A program made the position numbers and the translations under genes. A model generated the notes under the pieces. The model had not been told where the DNA came from. It saw nothing but the letters and a program-made list of their open reading frames with translations, and ran no database searches. Of a stretch of DNA of 49,998 bases, positions 7,512 to 17,105 are shown one piece after another. The stretch lies in NCBI RefSeq assembly GCF_003052605.1, contig NZ_QASO01000087.1, forward strand, positions 1 to 49,998, written 5' to 3'. The DNA comes from Ectopseudomonas oleovorans. Lineage in GTDB: Bacteria; Pseudomonadota; Gammaproteobacteria; Pseudomonadales; Pseudomonadaceae. Every line of letters begins with the position of its first letter. Position 1 is the first letter of the stretch.

Positions 7512-8161
7512 GCGAGCATGCCTTCACTCCAGCAGAGCGTGCGGCGGTGTACCGCGCCATCGCCGAGCGCCGCGACATGCGCCACTTCGTTGGCGGACAG
7601 GTGCCTGCCGAGGTGTTGGCGCGACTGCTCGAAGCGGCGCACCATGCGCCCAGCGTCGGCCTGATGCAGCCGTGGCGCTTTCTTCGTATCAGCGATCCGC
7701 AATTGCGTGAGGCGGCCCATGCGTTGGTGGAGGCGGAGCGCGTTCGCACCGCCGAAGCCCTGGGCGAGCGTTCGGATGAGTTCATGCGGCTCAAGGTCGA
7801 AGGCATCCGCGATTGCGCCGAGCTGCTGGCGGTGGCGCTGATGGAGGGACGCGAGGCGCATGTCTTCGGGCGACGCACGTTGCCGGAAATGGATATGGCT
7901 TCGGTGGCCTGCGCCATTCAGAATCTGTGGCTGGCTGCACGAGCTGAAGGGCTGGGCCTGGGTTGGGTGTCGTTGTTCGATCCCGAAGCGCTGGCCGATC
8001 TGCTGGGCATGCCGGCTGGCAGCAAACCGGTGGCGCTGTTGTGCCTGGGGCCGGTGCACGCCTTCTACGAAAAACCGATGCTGGTGGAAGAGGGCTGGGC
8101 CACGCCCCGGCCGCTGTCCGAATTGCTGTTCGAGAATCGATGGGGATCCTCTGGTGAGTGA
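7508..8161 (+). CDS. bluB: 5,6-dimethylbenzimidazole synthase BluB
   Basis: BluB is an oxygen-dependent flavin-destroying enzyme that turns reduced FMN into dimethylbenzimidazole, the lower ligand of B12. The 217-residue protein has the nitroreductase fold with the family signatures RRDMRHF near residue 21, HHAPSVGLMQPWRF, and GLGWVSLFDP. Its presence shows the organism can make its own lower ligand aerobically. The start overlaps the cobB stop (ATGA), and cobD starts 3 bases after its stop. Confidence 0.95.
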   Translation: MSEHAFTPAERAAVYRAIAERRDMRHFVGGQVPAEVLARLLEAAHHAPSVGLMQPWRFLRISDPQLREAAHALVEAERVRTAEALGERSDEFMRLKVEGIRDCAELLAVALMEGREAHVFGRRTLPEMDMASVACAIQNLWLAARAEGLGLGWVSLFDPEALADLLGMPAGSKPVALLCLGPVHAFYEKPMLVEEGWATPRPLSELLFENRWGSSGE

Positions 8162-8164
8162 ACG

Positions 8165-9073
8165 ATGAGCCTGGCGCTGATCACCTGTGCCGGCGTGGCG
8201 CTGGATGCCGTGCTGGGCGAGCCACGCCGCGCGCATCCGCTGGTCGCCTTCGGCCGCCTGGCCGGGCGCCTGGAGCAGCGTTTCAATCCCGCTGGTGGTG
8301 GCTGGCGCAGCCATGGCGTGACGGCCTGGTGCCTGGCAGTGCTGCCGCTGACCTTCATCACCTGGCTGCTGGTGCAGGTCAGCTCGTTTGGCTGGGCGGT
8401 GGAGATCTTCGCCCTGTACTTCGCCCTTGGCCTGCGCAGCCTGTATGAGCACGCACAGCCGGTGGCGCAGGCGCTGCGTCTGGGCGACCTGGCCCTGGCG
8501 CGCGAGCGCGTCGGCTGGATGGTCAGCCGCAATACCGCCGAACTGGATGCCACCGGTGTGGCTCGCGCCGGCACCGAGTCGGTGCTGGAGAATGGCTCCG
8601 ATGCGGTATTCGCCGCCTTGTTCTGGTTCATCGTCGCCGGTGCCCCCGGCGTCGTGCTGTACCGCCTGAGCAATACCCTCGACGCCATGTGGGGTTACCG
8701 CAACGAACGCTTCGAGCGCTTTGGCTGGGCGGCGGCGAAGATCGATGACCTGCTCAATTACATCCCGGCGCGCCTGGTGGCGCTGACCTATGCACTGCTT
8801 GGGCGTACGGCTCTGGCGCTGCGCTGCTGGCGTAGGCAGGCACCCTTGTGGGACAGTCCCAATGCCGGCCCGGTAATGGCGTCTGGCGCAGGCAGTTTGG
8901 GTGTAAGCCTGGGCGGCGCGGCGGAGTATCACGGCGAGCGGCATGAGCGCCCGCAACTGGGCGAAGGCCCGCCGCCGCAGGCACGGGATATCGAGCGGGC
9001 AATGAATCGGGTCGTCGCTGGCGTGGGTTTGTGGTTGGTGATTCTGACGCTGTGGGAGGTTTGGGTTGCTTGA
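8165..9073 (+). CDS. cobD: Adenosylcobinamide-phosphate synthase CobD (CbiB)
   Basis: This inner-membrane enzyme joins an aminopropanol (phosphate) arm to adenosylcobyric acid. The 302-residue protein opens with [19 protein letters not shown], the family's DxxxGxPxxxHPV signature, and has several hydrophobic segments. It also carries the conserved [25 protein letters not shown] and [14 protein letters not shown] blocks, and PNAGPVMA. Its product partner CobC follows, sharing eight bases of sequence, so arm-making and arm-attaching enzymes are translationally linked. Confidence 0.94.
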   Translation: MSLALITCAGVALDAVLGEPRRAHPLVAFGRLAGRLEQRFNPAGGGWRSHGVTAWCLAVLPLTFITWLLVQVSSFGWAVEIFALYFALGLRSLYEHAQPVAQALRLGDLALARERVGWMVSRNTAELDATGVARAGTESVLENGSDAVFAALFWFIVAGAPGVVLYRLSNTLDAMWGYRNERFERFGWAAAKIDDLLNYIPARLVALTYALLGRTALALRCWRRQAPLWDSPNAGPVMASGAGSLGVSLGGAAEYHGERHERPQLGEGPPPQARDIERAMNRVVAGVGLWLVILTLWEVWVA

Positions 9074-10076
9074 GCATGGAGGTCGACTGCGCGCCGCCGC
9101 GCAGCGCTACGGCATCCCCCTGGAGGACTGGCTGGATCTGTCCACCGGTGTCGCGCCCTACGGCTGGGATCTGCCGGTTGTGCCGGGGGCTGCCTGGGCG
9201 CGCCTGCCTGAGGCAGATGACGGCCTGGAGCAGGCGGCGCGCGACTACTACGGCGCCGTCAGCCTGCTGCCGGTAGCCGGTTCGCAAGCGGCGATCCAGA
9301 CTCTGCCACGTCTGCGCCGCAATGCCAGCGTCGGCATCATCGCGCCCACTTACGCCGAGCACGCCGCGGCCTGGCGTCGTGAAGGCCATCGTGTCACCAA
9401 ACTCAGTGAGGGTTCGGTGCATCGCGCGCTGCCGCACCTGGATGTGTTGCTGGTGGTCAACCCGAACAATCCGACCGGCCGCCTGATCGAGCCGGCGCGC
9501 CTGCTCGACTGGCACAATGAACTGGCCGAGCGCGGCGGCTGGCTGGTGGTCGACGAAGCCTTCATCGATTGCACGCCGGAGCACAGCCTGGCCGCCTACA
9601 GCGACATGCCGGGGCTGATCGTGCTGCGCTCGTTCGGCAAGTTCTTCGGCCTGGCCGGTCTGCGTCTGGGCTTTGTCCTGGCCGCACAGGCCTTGCTGGA
9701 TGAGCTGGAGGCGCTGCTCGGGCCCTGGGCCGTCAGCGGCCCGGCGCGCAGCGTGGCGCTCAGCTTGTTGGTCGATGGTGAGGGGCAGCGCCGCCAGCGT
9801 GAGCGCCTGCTGGCTGACGGCGAGCGCCTCAAGGCGCTGCTGCGTGATTGCGGCATGCCGGTGACCGGTGGCTCATCGCTGTTCCAGTTCTGCTGCACCC
9901 GTCGCGCCGTGCCTTGCATGGAGCTGCTGGCGCGGCGCGGCATTCTGGTGCGGCTGTTCGCCGAGCTGGACAGCCTGCGCTTCGGCCTGCCGGCCGACGA
10001 ATGTGGCTGGTTGCGTCTGGAGCAGGGGCTGCTTGAGTGCGCGCCGATGCTGGCGAACCTCGAGGAAACGCCCTGA
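9066..10076 (+). CDS. cobC: Threonine-phosphate decarboxylase CobC
   Basis: This PLP enzyme of the class I/II aminotransferase fold decarboxylates L-threonine-O-3-phosphate to aminopropanol phosphate for the B12 side arm. The 336-residue protein has [11 protein letters not shown] at the start, [22 protein letters not shown], and the PLP lysine Lys192 in [14 protein letters not shown]. The start is a TTG inside the end of cobD, chosen because MLEHGG is where the family begins. The next in-frame ATG would cut off conserved sequence. A rare start in an overlapping position suggests low, coupled expression. Confidence 0.93.
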   Translation: MLEHGGRLRAAAQRYGIPLEDWLDLSTGVAPYGWDLPVVPGAAWARLPEADDGLEQAARDYYGAVSLLPVAGSQAAIQTLPRLRRNASVGIIAPTYAEHAAAWRREGHRVTKLSEGSVHRALPHLDVLLVVNPNNPTGRLIEPARLLDWHNELAERGGWLVVDEAFIDCTPEHSLAAYSDMPGLIVLRSFGKFFGLAGLRLGFVLAAQALLDELEALLGPWAVSGPARSVALSLLVDGEGQRRQRERLLADGERLKALLRDCGMPVTGGSSLFQFCCTRRAVPCMELLARRGILVRLFAELDSLRFGLPADECGWLRLEQGLLECAPMLANLEETP

Positions 10077-11524
10077 TGCCGACCTTGATGGTGCAGGGCA
10101 CCACCTCCGACGCCGGCAAGAGCACGCTGGTGACGGCACTGTGCCGCTGGGCGCGGCGCCAGGGCATTTCCGTGGCACCGTTCAAACCACAGAACATGGC
10201 ACTCAATTCCGCCGTGACCGCCGACGGCGGCGAGATCGGCCGCGCGCAGGCGGTGCAGGCACAGGCCGCCGGCCTGGAGCCGCACACCGACATGAACCCG
10301 GTGCTGCTCAAGCCCAACAGCGACATGGGTGCCCAGGTGATCATCCACGGTCGCGCCATCGGCAACATGCAGGCGCTGACCTATCACGGCTACAAGCCGG
10401 TGGCCATGGCAGCGGTACTGGAATCCCATGCACGGTTGCTGGAGCGCCATGAACTGGTGCTGGTCGAAGGCGCCGGCTCGCCCGCCGAGATCAACCTGCG
10501 CGCCGGCGACATCGCCAACATGGGCTTCGCCGAAGCGGTGGATTGCCCGGTGATTCTGATTGCAGATATCGACAAGGGCGGCGTGTTCGCCCATCTGGTC
10601 GGCACCCTGGAACTGCTCAGCCCGAGCGAGCAGGCGCGTGTCCAGGGCTTCGTGATCAATCGCTTTCGGGGTGACATTGCGTTGCTCAAACCGGGGTTGG
10701 ACTGGCTCGAGCAGCGTACCGGCAAGCCGGTGCTCGGCGTGCTGCCGTATCTGATGGATTTCCACCTGGAAGCCGAAGACGCCGTCGATACCCGTCAGCA
10801 GGCCAAGGACGAACAGGCCTTGCGCGTGGTGGTGCCGGTTCTGCCGCGTATCAGCAACCACACCGATTTCGATCCGTTGCGCCTGCACCCACAGGTGCAG
10901 CTGACCTTCGTCGGGCCGGGGCAAGCCATTCCCCCGGCGGATCTGATCATCCTGCCCGGCTCCAAGAGTGTGCGCGCCGATCTCGCACGCCTGCGCGAGC
11001 AGGGCTGGGACGCCGCCATCACCCGCCACCTGCGCTACGGCGGCAAGCTGCTGGGTATCTGCGGTGGCCTGCAGATGCTCGGCCGGCAGATTCACGACCC
11101 GCATGGCCTGGAAGGCGCTGCCGGCAGCAGCGAGGGCCTCGGCCTGCTGGATTTCGAGACGCTGCTTGAGCCGGAAAAACAGCTGCGTAACGTCCGCGGT
11201 CGGCTGTGCCTGGAGCAGGCTGATGTCAGCGGCTACGAGATTCATGCCGGCGTCAGTCGTGGTCCGGGCCTCAACGGCGCCGTGCAGCTCGACGACGGTC
11301 GCAGCGATGGCGGTCTCAGCGCCGATGGCCAGGTGCTCGGCACCTACCTGCACGGCCTGTTCGAGCAGCCGTCGGCGCTCGCCGCACTGTTGCGCTGGGC
11401 CGGGCTGCATGAGGTGCAGACGGTGGACTACCAGGCGTTGCGCGAGCGCGATATCGACCGCCTGGCGGACCAGGTGGAACTGCATCTGGATACTGAAAAA
11501 CTCAGAGCGCTTTGCGGCCTGTAG
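10076..11524 (+). CDS. cobQ: Cobyric acid synthase CobQ
   Basis: CobQ amidates the b, d, e and g side chains of adenosylcobyrinate diamide. The 482-residue protein has an N-terminal ATPase with P-loop [10 protein letters not shown], then [17 protein letters not shown], and a C-terminal glutamine amidotransferase with Cys329 in [10 protein letters not shown] and a late YLHGLFE segment. The ATG overlaps the cobC stop by one base. A REP hairpin starts just before the stop codon, breaking the tight coupling seen in the rest of the operon. Confidence 0.95.
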   Translation: MPTLMVQGTTSDAGKSTLVTALCRWARRQGISVAPFKPQNMALNSAVTADGGEIGRAQAVQAQAAGLEPHTDMNPVLLKPNSDMGAQVIIHGRAIGNMQALTYHGYKPVAMAAVLESHARLLERHELVLVEGAGSPAEINLRAGDIANMGFAEAVDCPVILIADIDKGGVFAHLVGTLELLSPSEQARVQGFVINRFRGDIALLKPGLDWLEQRTGKPVLGVLPYLMDFHLEAEDAVDTRQQAKDEQALRVVVPVLPRISNHTDFDPLRLHPQVQLTFVGPGQAIPPADLIILPGSKSVRADLARLREQGWDAAITRHLRYGGKLLGICGGLQMLGRQIHDPHGLEGAAGSSEGLGLLDFETLLEPEKQLRNVRGRLCLEQADVSGYEIHAGVSRGPGLNGAVQLDDGRSDGGLSADGQVLGTYLHGLFEQPSALAALLRWAGLHEVQTVDYQALRERDIDRLADQVELHLDTEKLRALCGL

Positions 11525-11585
11525 GAGCGAGCTCTGCTCGCGAGGCTTTTATGTCCCGTACGGTTCGCGAGCAGAGCTCGCTTCC
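11523..11585. repeat. REP element (GAGCTCTGCTC type)
   Basis: Two 21-base arms, 11523-11543 and 11565-11585, are inverted copies with a 17-bp perfect core (GCGAGCTCTGCTCGCGA) and a 21-base spacer. Each arm is itself nearly palindromic. It is a typical Pseudomonas REP pair lying between cobQ and cobU and may act as an attenuator or RNA-stability hairpin. Confidence 0.85.
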
Positions 11586-11613
11586 GCAGGGCTGAATGAA
11601 TGTGGATGGAAGC

Positions 11614-12135
11614 ATGCTTGAATTGATCCTCGGCGGTGCTCGTTCCGGCAAGAGCCGGCTGGCCGAGAAGCTGGCCGACGAGTCCGGGTTGGAGGTCGCC
11701 TACATTGCCACCAGCCAGCCGCTCGATGGCGAGATGAATGCGCGCGTCGCTCAGCATCGCGCGCGTCGCCCGGCGCACTGGGCGTTGGTCGAGGAGCCGC
11801 TGGCGCTGGCCCGTGTGCTGCGCGAACAGGCTGCGCCCGGCCGTTGCCTGTTGGTGGACTGCCTGACCCTGTGGCTGACCAATCTACTGATGCTGGAGGA
11901 TTCGGCGCGGCTTGAGGCTGAGCGCGAGCTGTTGCTCGGTTGTGTGGATGGGTTGCCAGGACGCATCCTGTTGGTCAGCAACGAAACCGGGCTGGGCGTG
12001 GTGCCGCTGGGCGAGCTGACTCGCCGTTATGTCGATGAGGCCGGCTGGCTGCACCAGGCGCTGGCCGAGCGCAGCCAGCGTGTGCTGTTCACCGTGGCCG
12101 GGCTGCCCATGGTGCTCAAGGGGGATGCGTTATGA
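11614..12135 (+). CDS. cobU: Adenosylcobinamide kinase / guanylyltransferase CobU (CobP)
   Basis: This bifunctional enzyme phosphorylates adenosylcobinamide and then attaches GMP to give adenosylcobinamide-GDP. The protein is 173 residues from the chosen ATG, which gives the usual family start [15 protein letters not shown] with the P-loop at residues 7-14. [33 protein letters not shown] and [12 protein letters not shown] follow. An in-frame ATG at 11596 adds six residues and is also possible. Its stop overlaps the cobT start (ATGA). Confidence 0.94.
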   Translation: MLELILGGARSGKSRLAEKLADESGLEVAYIATSQPLDGEMNARVAQHRARRPAHWALVEEPLALARVLREQAAPGRCLLVDCLTLWLTNLLMLEDSARLEAERELLLGCVDGLPGRILLVSNETGLGVVPLGELTRRYVDEAGWLHQALAERSQRVLFTVAGLPMVLKGDAL

Positions 12136-13187
12136 GTCTGCAATGGTGGCAAGGGCCGTGTCAGCCGCTCGATCATGTTGCAAGGGCCAAGGCCGAAACG
12201 CGGCAACAGCAGTTGACCAAACCCACGGGTTCGCTCGGCCGCTTGGAAGCACTGGCTATTCACTTGGCAGCGCTGCAGGGGCGCGAGCGGCCGAGCCTGG
12301 ACAAGCTGTGGATCGCCATCTTTGCCGGTGACCATGGCGTGGTGGCCGAGGGCATTTCCGCCTATCCGCAAGCGGTGACGGGGCAGATGCTGGCCAACTT
12401 CGTCACTGGCGGTGCGGCGATCAGTGTGCTCGCGCGTCAGTTGGATGCGGCGCTCGAGGTGATCGACCTGGGTACTGCCGCACCCTTGCCGCCGCTGCCA
12501 GGCGTGCGTCATCTGCAGGTCGGTGCCGGTACGCAGAACTTCGCCCGTGATCCGGCCATGACCCTGGCCCAGGCGATGATTTGCCTGGAAGCTGGCCGCG
12601 ACAGCATCCAACGCGCGCGTGCCGTTGGTTGTGATCTGTTCGTCGGTGGCGAGATGGGCATCGGCAATACCACTGCGGCGGCAGCGCTGGCCTGCTGGCT
12701 GTTGGATTGCCCGGCGAGCGAACTGGCAGGGCCCGGTACTGGATTGGATGGCGCGGGTGTGGCGCACAAGGCGCGGGTGATCGATGCCGCGTTGGCCCTG
12801 CACCGGGCGCAGATCGACGGGCCATTGCAGGCGCTGATCCACCTGGGCGGATTTGAGATCGCTGCACTCACCGGCGCCTACCTGGCCGCCGCGCAGCAAG
12901 GCATGGCGGTATTGGTCGATGGCTTTATCTGCAGCGTTGCGGCCTTGCTCGCCGTGCGCCTGAACCCTGGCTGCCGCGACTGGCTGCTGTTTGCCCATCA
13001 CGGTGCCGAGCCCGGTCATGTGCGTGTGCTGCAGGCGCTGGAAGCGGAGCCGCTACTGGAGCTGGGCTTGCGTCTGGGTGAAGGCAGTGGTGCTGCATTG
13101 GCCGTGCCGTTGCTGCGCCTGGCCTGCGCCCTGCACGGACAGATGGCGACCTTCGCCGAAGCGGCCGTCGCCGAAAGGCCGAGCTGA
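12132..13187 (+). CDS. cobT: Nicotinate-nucleotide--dimethylbenzimidazole phosphoribosyltransferase CobT
   Basis: CobT transfers the phosphoribosyl group of nicotinate mononucleotide to dimethylbenzimidazole, making alpha-ribazole phosphate, the activated lower ligand. The 351-residue protein contains [44 protein letters not shown] and the C-terminal [10 protein letters not shown] motif, all hallmark CobT blocks. It uses the product of bluB encoded earlier in the same operon. Start and stop both overlap neighbouring genes. Confidence 0.96.
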   Translation: MSLQWWQGPCQPLDHVARAKAETRQQQLTKPTGSLGRLEALAIHLAALQGRERPSLDKLWIAIFAGDHGVVAEGISAYPQAVTGQMLANFVTGGAAISVLARQLDAALEVIDLGTAAPLPPLPGVRHLQVGAGTQNFARDPAMTLAQAMICLEAGRDSIQRARAVGCDLFVGGEMGIGNTTAAAALACWLLDCPASELAGPGTGLDGAGVAHKARVIDAALALHRAQIDGPLQALIHLGGFEIAALTGAYLAAAQQGMAVLVDGFICSVAALLAVRLNPGCRDWLLFAHHGAEPGHVRVLQALEAEPLLELGLRLGEGSGAALAVPLLRLACALHGQMATFAEAAVAERPS

Positions 13188-13759
13188 TGCTGCATCTGGA
13201 ATTGCTGCGTCACGGTGAAACCGAGCTGGGCGGTGGGCTGCGTGGCAGCCTGGATGATGCGCTGACCGAGCAGGGCTGGGCGCAACTGCGCGCAGCGGTG
13301 CAGGGCGCCGGCCCCTGGGATCGCCTGATCAGCTCGCCACTGCAGCGCTGCGCGCGTTTTGCCGAGGAAGTCGCGCTGGCCAATGCCTTGCCGCTGCACT
13401 TCGAGGCGGATCTGCAAGAGCTGCATTTCGGTGATTGGGAAGGGCGCACTGCTGCCCAGCTGATGGACAGCGATGCTGAGGCGCTGGGTCGCTTCTGGGC
13501 CGATCCCTATGCGTTCACGCCGCCTAATGGCGAGCCGTTGCTGCAGTTCGAGGCGCGTGTGCTGGCTGCCTTGCGGCGCTTGCAGCAGCGCCACACGGGA
13601 GAGCGGCTGCTGCTGATCACGCACGGCGGTGTGATGCGCCTGCTATTGGCGCGTGCGCGCGGCCTGCCACGCCAGGATCTGCTGCAGGTCAACGTCGGCT
13701 ATGCCCAGCGTTTTCGTCTGCGCCTGGATGCCGATGGGCAACTGGCGGAGTTGCCATGA
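13187..13759 (+). CDS. Alpha-ribazole phosphatase, histidine phosphatase family
   Basis: This 190-residue phosphoglycerate-mutase-like enzyme has the phosphohistidine residue His9 in LLRHGETELGG, the second histidine in LLITHGGVMRLLL, and ELHFGDWEGRTAAQL between them. In this operon the substrate is most likely alpha-ribazole-5'-phosphate, or adenosylcobalamin phosphate, the step called CobC in Salmonella. I left the symbol empty because cobC is used above for the decarboxylase. It is one-base coupled to cobT and overlaps cobS. Confidence 0.9.
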   Translation: MLHLELLRHGETELGGGLRGSLDDALTEQGWAQLRAAVQGAGPWDRLISSPLQRCARFAEEVALANALPLHFEADLQELHFGDWEGRTAAQLMDSDAEALGRFWADPYAFTPPNGEPLLQFEARVLAALRRLQQRHTGERLLLITHGGVMRLLLARARGLPRQDLLQVNVGYAQRFRLRLDADGQLAELP

Positions 13760-14487
13760 TCGCGTTGCTGATCGCCTTGCAGTTCCTCACTCGTCTGCCG
13801 GTCAGCCTGCCGGGCATGCCGACCCCCGAGCAGGTGGGGCGCTCGCTGCTTTGGTACCCGTTAGTGGGGCTGCTGCTCGGTCTGCTGCTGTGGGGCGCCC
13901 ATCTGTTGTTGGGGCCGACACCGGCGTTATTGCAGGCGGCGATCATTCTGGCGCTGTGGGTGGGGTTGAGCGGCGGTCTGCATCTGGACGGCCTGGCCGA
14001 TACGGCTGATGCCTGGGTCGGCGGTTTCGGTGATCGCGAGCGCACTCTGACGATCATGAAGGACCCGCGCAGCGGCCCTATCGCCGTGGTGGTGCTGGTG
14101 CTGCTGTTACTGCTCAAGTTCGCCGCATTGTTCACGCTCCTGCAGGCCGGGCACGGCATCTACCTGTTGCTGCTGCCCTGGCTGGGGCGCAGCCTGTTGC
14201 CGTTGCTGCTGGCAACCACGCCCTACGTGCGGGCCGGTGGGCTGGGTCAGGCCCTGGTCGATCATCTGCCGCGCGGGCAACTGCCCTGGGTGCTGGGCGT
14301 GCATCTACTGGGCATGCTGCTGTTCGGCTGGGCGGGGCTGCTGGCGTTGACCACGGCATTGCTGCTGTTCGTCTGGCTGCGTCGCGCGTTGCTGCTACGC
14401 CTGGGCGGCACCACCGGAGATACCGCCGGTGCACTGGTCGAGCTGGCCGAGTGCGCCGTGCTCCTGACGCTGGCCCTGAGTCTCTGA
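13756..14487 (+). CDS. cobS: Adenosylcobinamide-GDP ribazoletransferase CobS
   Basis: CobS (CobV) is the inner-membrane cobalamin synthase joining adenosylcobinamide-GDP and alpha-ribazole(-phosphate). The 243-residue protein is strongly hydrophobic with several leucine-rich membrane segments. It has the family motifs FLTRLPV near the start, GGLHLDGLADTADAW and ERTLTIMKDPRSGPI, an acidic metal-binding cluster for the phosphotransfer. It is the last gene of the B12 operon; no clear terminator hairpin follows before the MarR gene. Confidence 0.95.
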   Translation: MIALLIALQFLTRLPVSLPGMPTPEQVGRSLLWYPLVGLLLGLLLWGAHLLLGPTPALLQAAIILALWVGLSGGLHLDGLADTADAWVGGFGDRERTLTIMKDPRSGPIAVVVLVLLLLLKFAALFTLLQAGHGIYLLLLPWLGRSLLPLLLATTPYVRAGGLGQALVDHLPRGQLPWVLGVHLLGMLLFGWAGLLALTTALLLFVWLRRALLLRLGGTTGDTAGALVELAECAVLLTLALSL

Positions 14488-14543
14488 CCTCAACTGTTAT
14501 GGCGAGGCGGTGGGCAACTGTATGAGTGCCCATCGCTGATGCG

Positions 14544-14553
14544 GGTATATACC
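14544..14553. promoter_or_regulatory. Candidate operator palindrome before the MarR gene
   Basis: GGTATATACC is a perfect 10-bp palindrome ending 7 bases before the marR ATG. MarR proteins commonly bind short AT-rich palindromes over their own promoter or translation start. The assignment is inference from position only. Confidence 0.35.
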
Positions 14554-14560
14554 TGTATCC

Positions 14561-14965
14561 ATGTTGCCGACCTCCTGTCTCTGTACCCAACTGCGCCGCG
14601 CCAGCCGTGGTGTCACCCGCCGTTACGACGATGCCCTCGCGGCCGTCGGGCTCGGTGCCGCGCAGTTTTCCCTGTTGCGTCATGTGCAGCGGCTCGGTCA
14701 ACCGAGCATTTCCCTGCTCGCCGACGCCATGGGGCTCGATCGCAGCACGCTCGGGCGCAATCTGCGGGTGCTGGAGGAACAGGGGCTGGTGCAACTGGGA
14801 GAAGGGCGCGATTTGCGCGCTCGCGAGGTACGGCTCACAGAAGCCGGCCTGCAACGCATCGAACAGGCGCTGCCACTATGGGAACAGGTGCAGCGTGAAC
14901 TCAATGCCCGGTTAGGCGCAGATCGCCGTGCCGAGCTGATGAGGCTGCTCGAAGAACTGGCCTGA
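14561..14965 (+). CDS. MarR family transcriptional regulator
   Basis: This 134-residue winged-helix regulator has the MarR layout: an N-terminal helix, FSLLRHVQRLGQPSISLLAD, the recognition helix region GLDRSTLGRNLRVLEEQGLV, and the wing with LRAREVRLTEAG. The N-terminus carries two cysteines, Cys6 and Cys8 (SCLC), near where OhrR/OspR-type MarR proteins keep their peroxide-sensing cysteine. With an exporter and a glutathione peroxidase downstream on the same strand, a role in sensing oxidants or an electrophile and controlling those genes is plausible. That link is inferred, not shown. Confidence 0.88.
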   Translation: MLPTSCLCTQLRRASRGVTRRYDDALAAVGLGAAQFSLLRHVQRLGQPSISLLADAMGLDRSTLGRNLRVLEEQGLVQLGEGRDLRAREVRLTEAGLQRIEQALPLWEQVQRELNARLGADRRAELMRLLEELA

Positions 14966-15017
14966 AGGCCGCATCACTGCCTACACGGTCGCAGGCGACC
15001 GTCCGCTGGAGATACCG

Positions 15018-16223
15018 ATGACAACTACATGGCGTTCAACCACCTGGCTGCTGCTCGGCGCGTCGCTGATCCTGGCGCTGTCGCTCGGCACGCGCCATGG
15101 TTTCGGCCTGTTCCTGCCGCCAATGAGTGCGGAATTCGGCTGGGGCCGTGAGGTGTTCGCCTTCGCCATCGCCCTGCAGAACCTGATCTGGGGTCTGGCC
15201 CAGCCGATCACCGGTGCGCTGGCCGACCGTTTCGGCGCGCGCAAGGCCATCGTCATCGGCGGCGTGCTCTACGTGCTGGGCCTGGTGTGCATGGGCATGG
15301 CCGACTCGCCGCTGTCGTTGTCGCTGAGCGCAGGTCTGCTGATCGGCATCGGTCTGTCCGGCACGTCGTTCTCGGTGATTCTCGGCGTGGTCGGTCGCGC
15401 CGTGCCGGTGGAAAAGCGCAGCATGGCCATGGGCATCGCTGCGGCGGCCGGCTCCTTCGGTCAATTCGCCATGCTGCCGGGCACGCTCGGTCTGATCGGT
15501 TGGCTCGGCTGGTCGGCAGCACTGCTGGCCTTGGAGCTGCTGGTGGCGTTGATGATTCCGCTGGCGGCGATGATCAAGGAGACGCCGCCACCAGTGACCA
15601 ATGGTCCGCAGCAGACGCTGGTCGAAGCGCTGCGTGAGGCCACCAGTCACTCCGGTTTCTGGCTGCTGGCGCTGGGCTTTTTCGTCTGCGGCTTTCAGGT
15701 GGTATTCGTCGCCGTGCACCTGCCGGCCTATCTGGTCGATCACCATCTGCCGGCGTTGACCGGTACCACGGTGCTGGCGCTGGTCGGCCTGTTCAATATC
15801 TTCGGCACCTACATCGCCGGCTGGCTCGGTGGACGCATGTCCAAGCCGCGCCTGCTCAGTGCGCTGTATCTGCTGCGTGGGGTGGTGATCACGCTGTTTT
15901 TGGTGGCACCGCTGACGCAGTGGAGTGCCTACCTGTTCGGTATCGCCATGGGCCTGCTGTGGCTGTCGACCGTGCCGCTTACCAACGGTACCGTGGCGAC
16001 CCTGTTCGGCGTGCGCAACCTGTCGATGCTCGGCGGTATCGTCTTCCTGTTCCACCAGATCGGTTCCTTCCTCGGTGGCTGGCTGGGCGGCTACCTCTAC
16101 GACACCACTGGCAGCTACGACCTGGTCTGGCAGATCTCCATTGGCCTGAGTGTGATGGCTGCCGCGCTGAACTGGCCGGTGCGTGAGGTGCCGGTGGCGC
16201 GGCTGCAAGGTGCGCCGGCGTGA
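15018..16223 (+). CDS. MFS transporter (monocarboxylate/OFA-like)
   Basis: This 401-residue protein has about twelve hydrophobic segments and the MFS cytoplasmic signature GALADRFGARKA after the second segment. Early residues TRHGFGLFLPPMSAEFGWGR resemble the monocarboxylate/oxalate-formate branch of the superfamily. The substrate cannot be read from sequence. It lies 52 bases after the MarR gene, so it is a likely target of that regulator, and its stop overlaps the start of a small downstream ORF (GTGA). Confidence 0.9.
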   Translation: MTTTWRSTTWLLLGASLILALSLGTRHGFGLFLPPMSAEFGWGREVFAFAIALQNLIWGLAQPITGALADRFGARKAIVIGGVLYVLGLVCMGMADSPLSLSLSAGLLIGIGLSGTSFSVILGVVGRAVPVEKRSMAMGIAAAAGSFGQFAMLPGTLGLIGWLGWSAALLALELLVALMIPLAAMIKETPPPVTNGPQQTLVEALREATSHSGFWLLALGFFVCGFQVVFVAVHLPAYLVDHHLPALTGTTVLALVGLFNIFGTYIAGWLGGRMSKPRLLSALYLLRGVVITLFLVAPLTQWSAYLFGIAMGLLWLSTVPLTNGTVATLFGVRNLSMLGGIVFLFHQIGSFLGGWLGGYLYDTTGSYDLVWQISIGLSVMAAALNWPVREVPVARLQGAPA

Positions 16224-16345
16224 GCCGCAGGGTACTGCTGTTCGCCGGCCTGACGCTGGGCTTTGGTCTACTGTTGGCGCTGGCCTGGTGGGGCTGGCGC
16301 CAGGGTGGGTTGGCGTTGCTGCAGTTGGGCGTCGGTATCTGCTAG
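16220..16345 (+). CDS. Small single-span membrane peptide (41 aa), hypothetical
   Basis: A 41-codon frame starts at a GTG overlapping the MFS stop codon (GTGA), the same coupling used throughout this region. The product begins MSRRVLLFAGL and continues with a hydrophobic stretch rich in Leu, Gly and Trp (LALAWWGW), then ends in ...GVGIC. It has positive residues before one membrane span, so it would be a small inner-membrane protein, perhaps an accessory of the transporter. No family is recognised and no conservation test was possible, so this could be a chance ORF. Confidence 0.4.
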   Translation: MSRRVLLFAGLTLGFGLLLALAWWGWRQGGLALLQLGVGIC

Positions 16346-16407
16346 TTGCTTGCGTCTGGGCCTGCGAGTAGCGTGGTGGAATCGCGTCATCGCCTGAGGT
16401 CACCGCC

Positions 16408-16959
16408 ATGTCTCTTCGCCCTCTTGCCTGTTCCCTGTTGCTGTCCAGCCTGGCGTTGCCGGCGCTGGCCGCAGAGTGTCCGGCCATGCTCCAGGGCGAA
16501 CTGCCCAAGCTGCGCGCCAAAGGTGAAAACATCGAGCTCTGTCAGTTCTCGGGCAAGCCGCTGGTGGTGGTCAATACCGCCAGCTTTTGCGGCTTCACCC
16601 CGCAATTCAAAGGGCTTGAAGCGCTTTACCAGCGGTACAAGGATCAGGGCCTGGAAGTACTGGGCGTGCCGTCCGACGACTTCCGCCAGGAATCCGCCGA
16701 TAGCAAGGAAACGGCCACCGTCTGCTACGTCAACTACGGCGTGACCCTCGCCATGACCGAGCCGCAGCCGGTTTCCGGTGCCAATGCCATCCCGTTGTTC
16801 AAGGGCCTGGCCGAGCAGAGCCGCCAGCCGCGCTGGAACTTCTTCAAGTACGTGGTCGACCGTCAGGGCAAGGTGGTGGCGAGTTTCTCCAGTCTGACCA
16901 AGCCTGACGATCCCGAGCTGATTGCCGCCGTAGAAAAGGCGATCGCCTCGCAACCCTGA
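16408..16959 (+). CDS. Exported glutathione peroxidase
   Basis: This is a 183-residue thioredoxin-fold peroxidase that reduces hydroperoxides. A signal peptide of about 22 residues (LPALAAE at the cleavage region) directs it to the periplasm. The peroxidatic residue is Cys61 in [16 protein letters not shown], followed by VLGVPSDDF and [15 protein letters not shown], the Gln/Trp/Asn-bearing GPx blocks. Bacterial enzymes of this kind use cysteine instead of selenocysteine and often thioredoxin rather than glutathione. It sits in the MarR-MFS group, supporting an oxidant-defence theme. Confidence 0.93.
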   Translation: MSLRPLACSLLLSSLALPALAAECPAMLQGELPKLRAKGENIELCQFSGKPLVVVNTASFCGFTPQFKGLEALYQRYKDQGLEVLGVPSDDFRQESADSKETATVCYVNYGVTLAMTEPQPVSGANAIPLFKGLAEQSRQPRWNFFKYVVDRQGKVVASFSSLTKPDDPELIAAVEKAIASQP

Positions 16960-17105
16960 GATTCTCTGAACAGGCTCTGAGCCGTCCCGCTTCAAGGCCC
17001 TTCACCCATCTGGGCGATGGGCCGTGTCCGTCTGCCTGCCTAGACTGGCCAGGAGCCGGAGGCAGTTCACCCGGCGTGCCCTACAAGAACAATAAGGAGG
17101 CACCC

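Noticed and set aside
9596..11485. 629-codon open frame on the minus strand across cobC/cobQ
   Set aside because: It lies antisense to two well-supported cobalamin genes; its translation has low complexity and no motifs. Long antisense frames are common in high-GC DNA.
15036..16532. 498-codon antisense frame opposite the MFS gene
   Set aside because: Gln/His/Arg-rich product with no motif; the forward strand encodes a clear twelve-span transporter.
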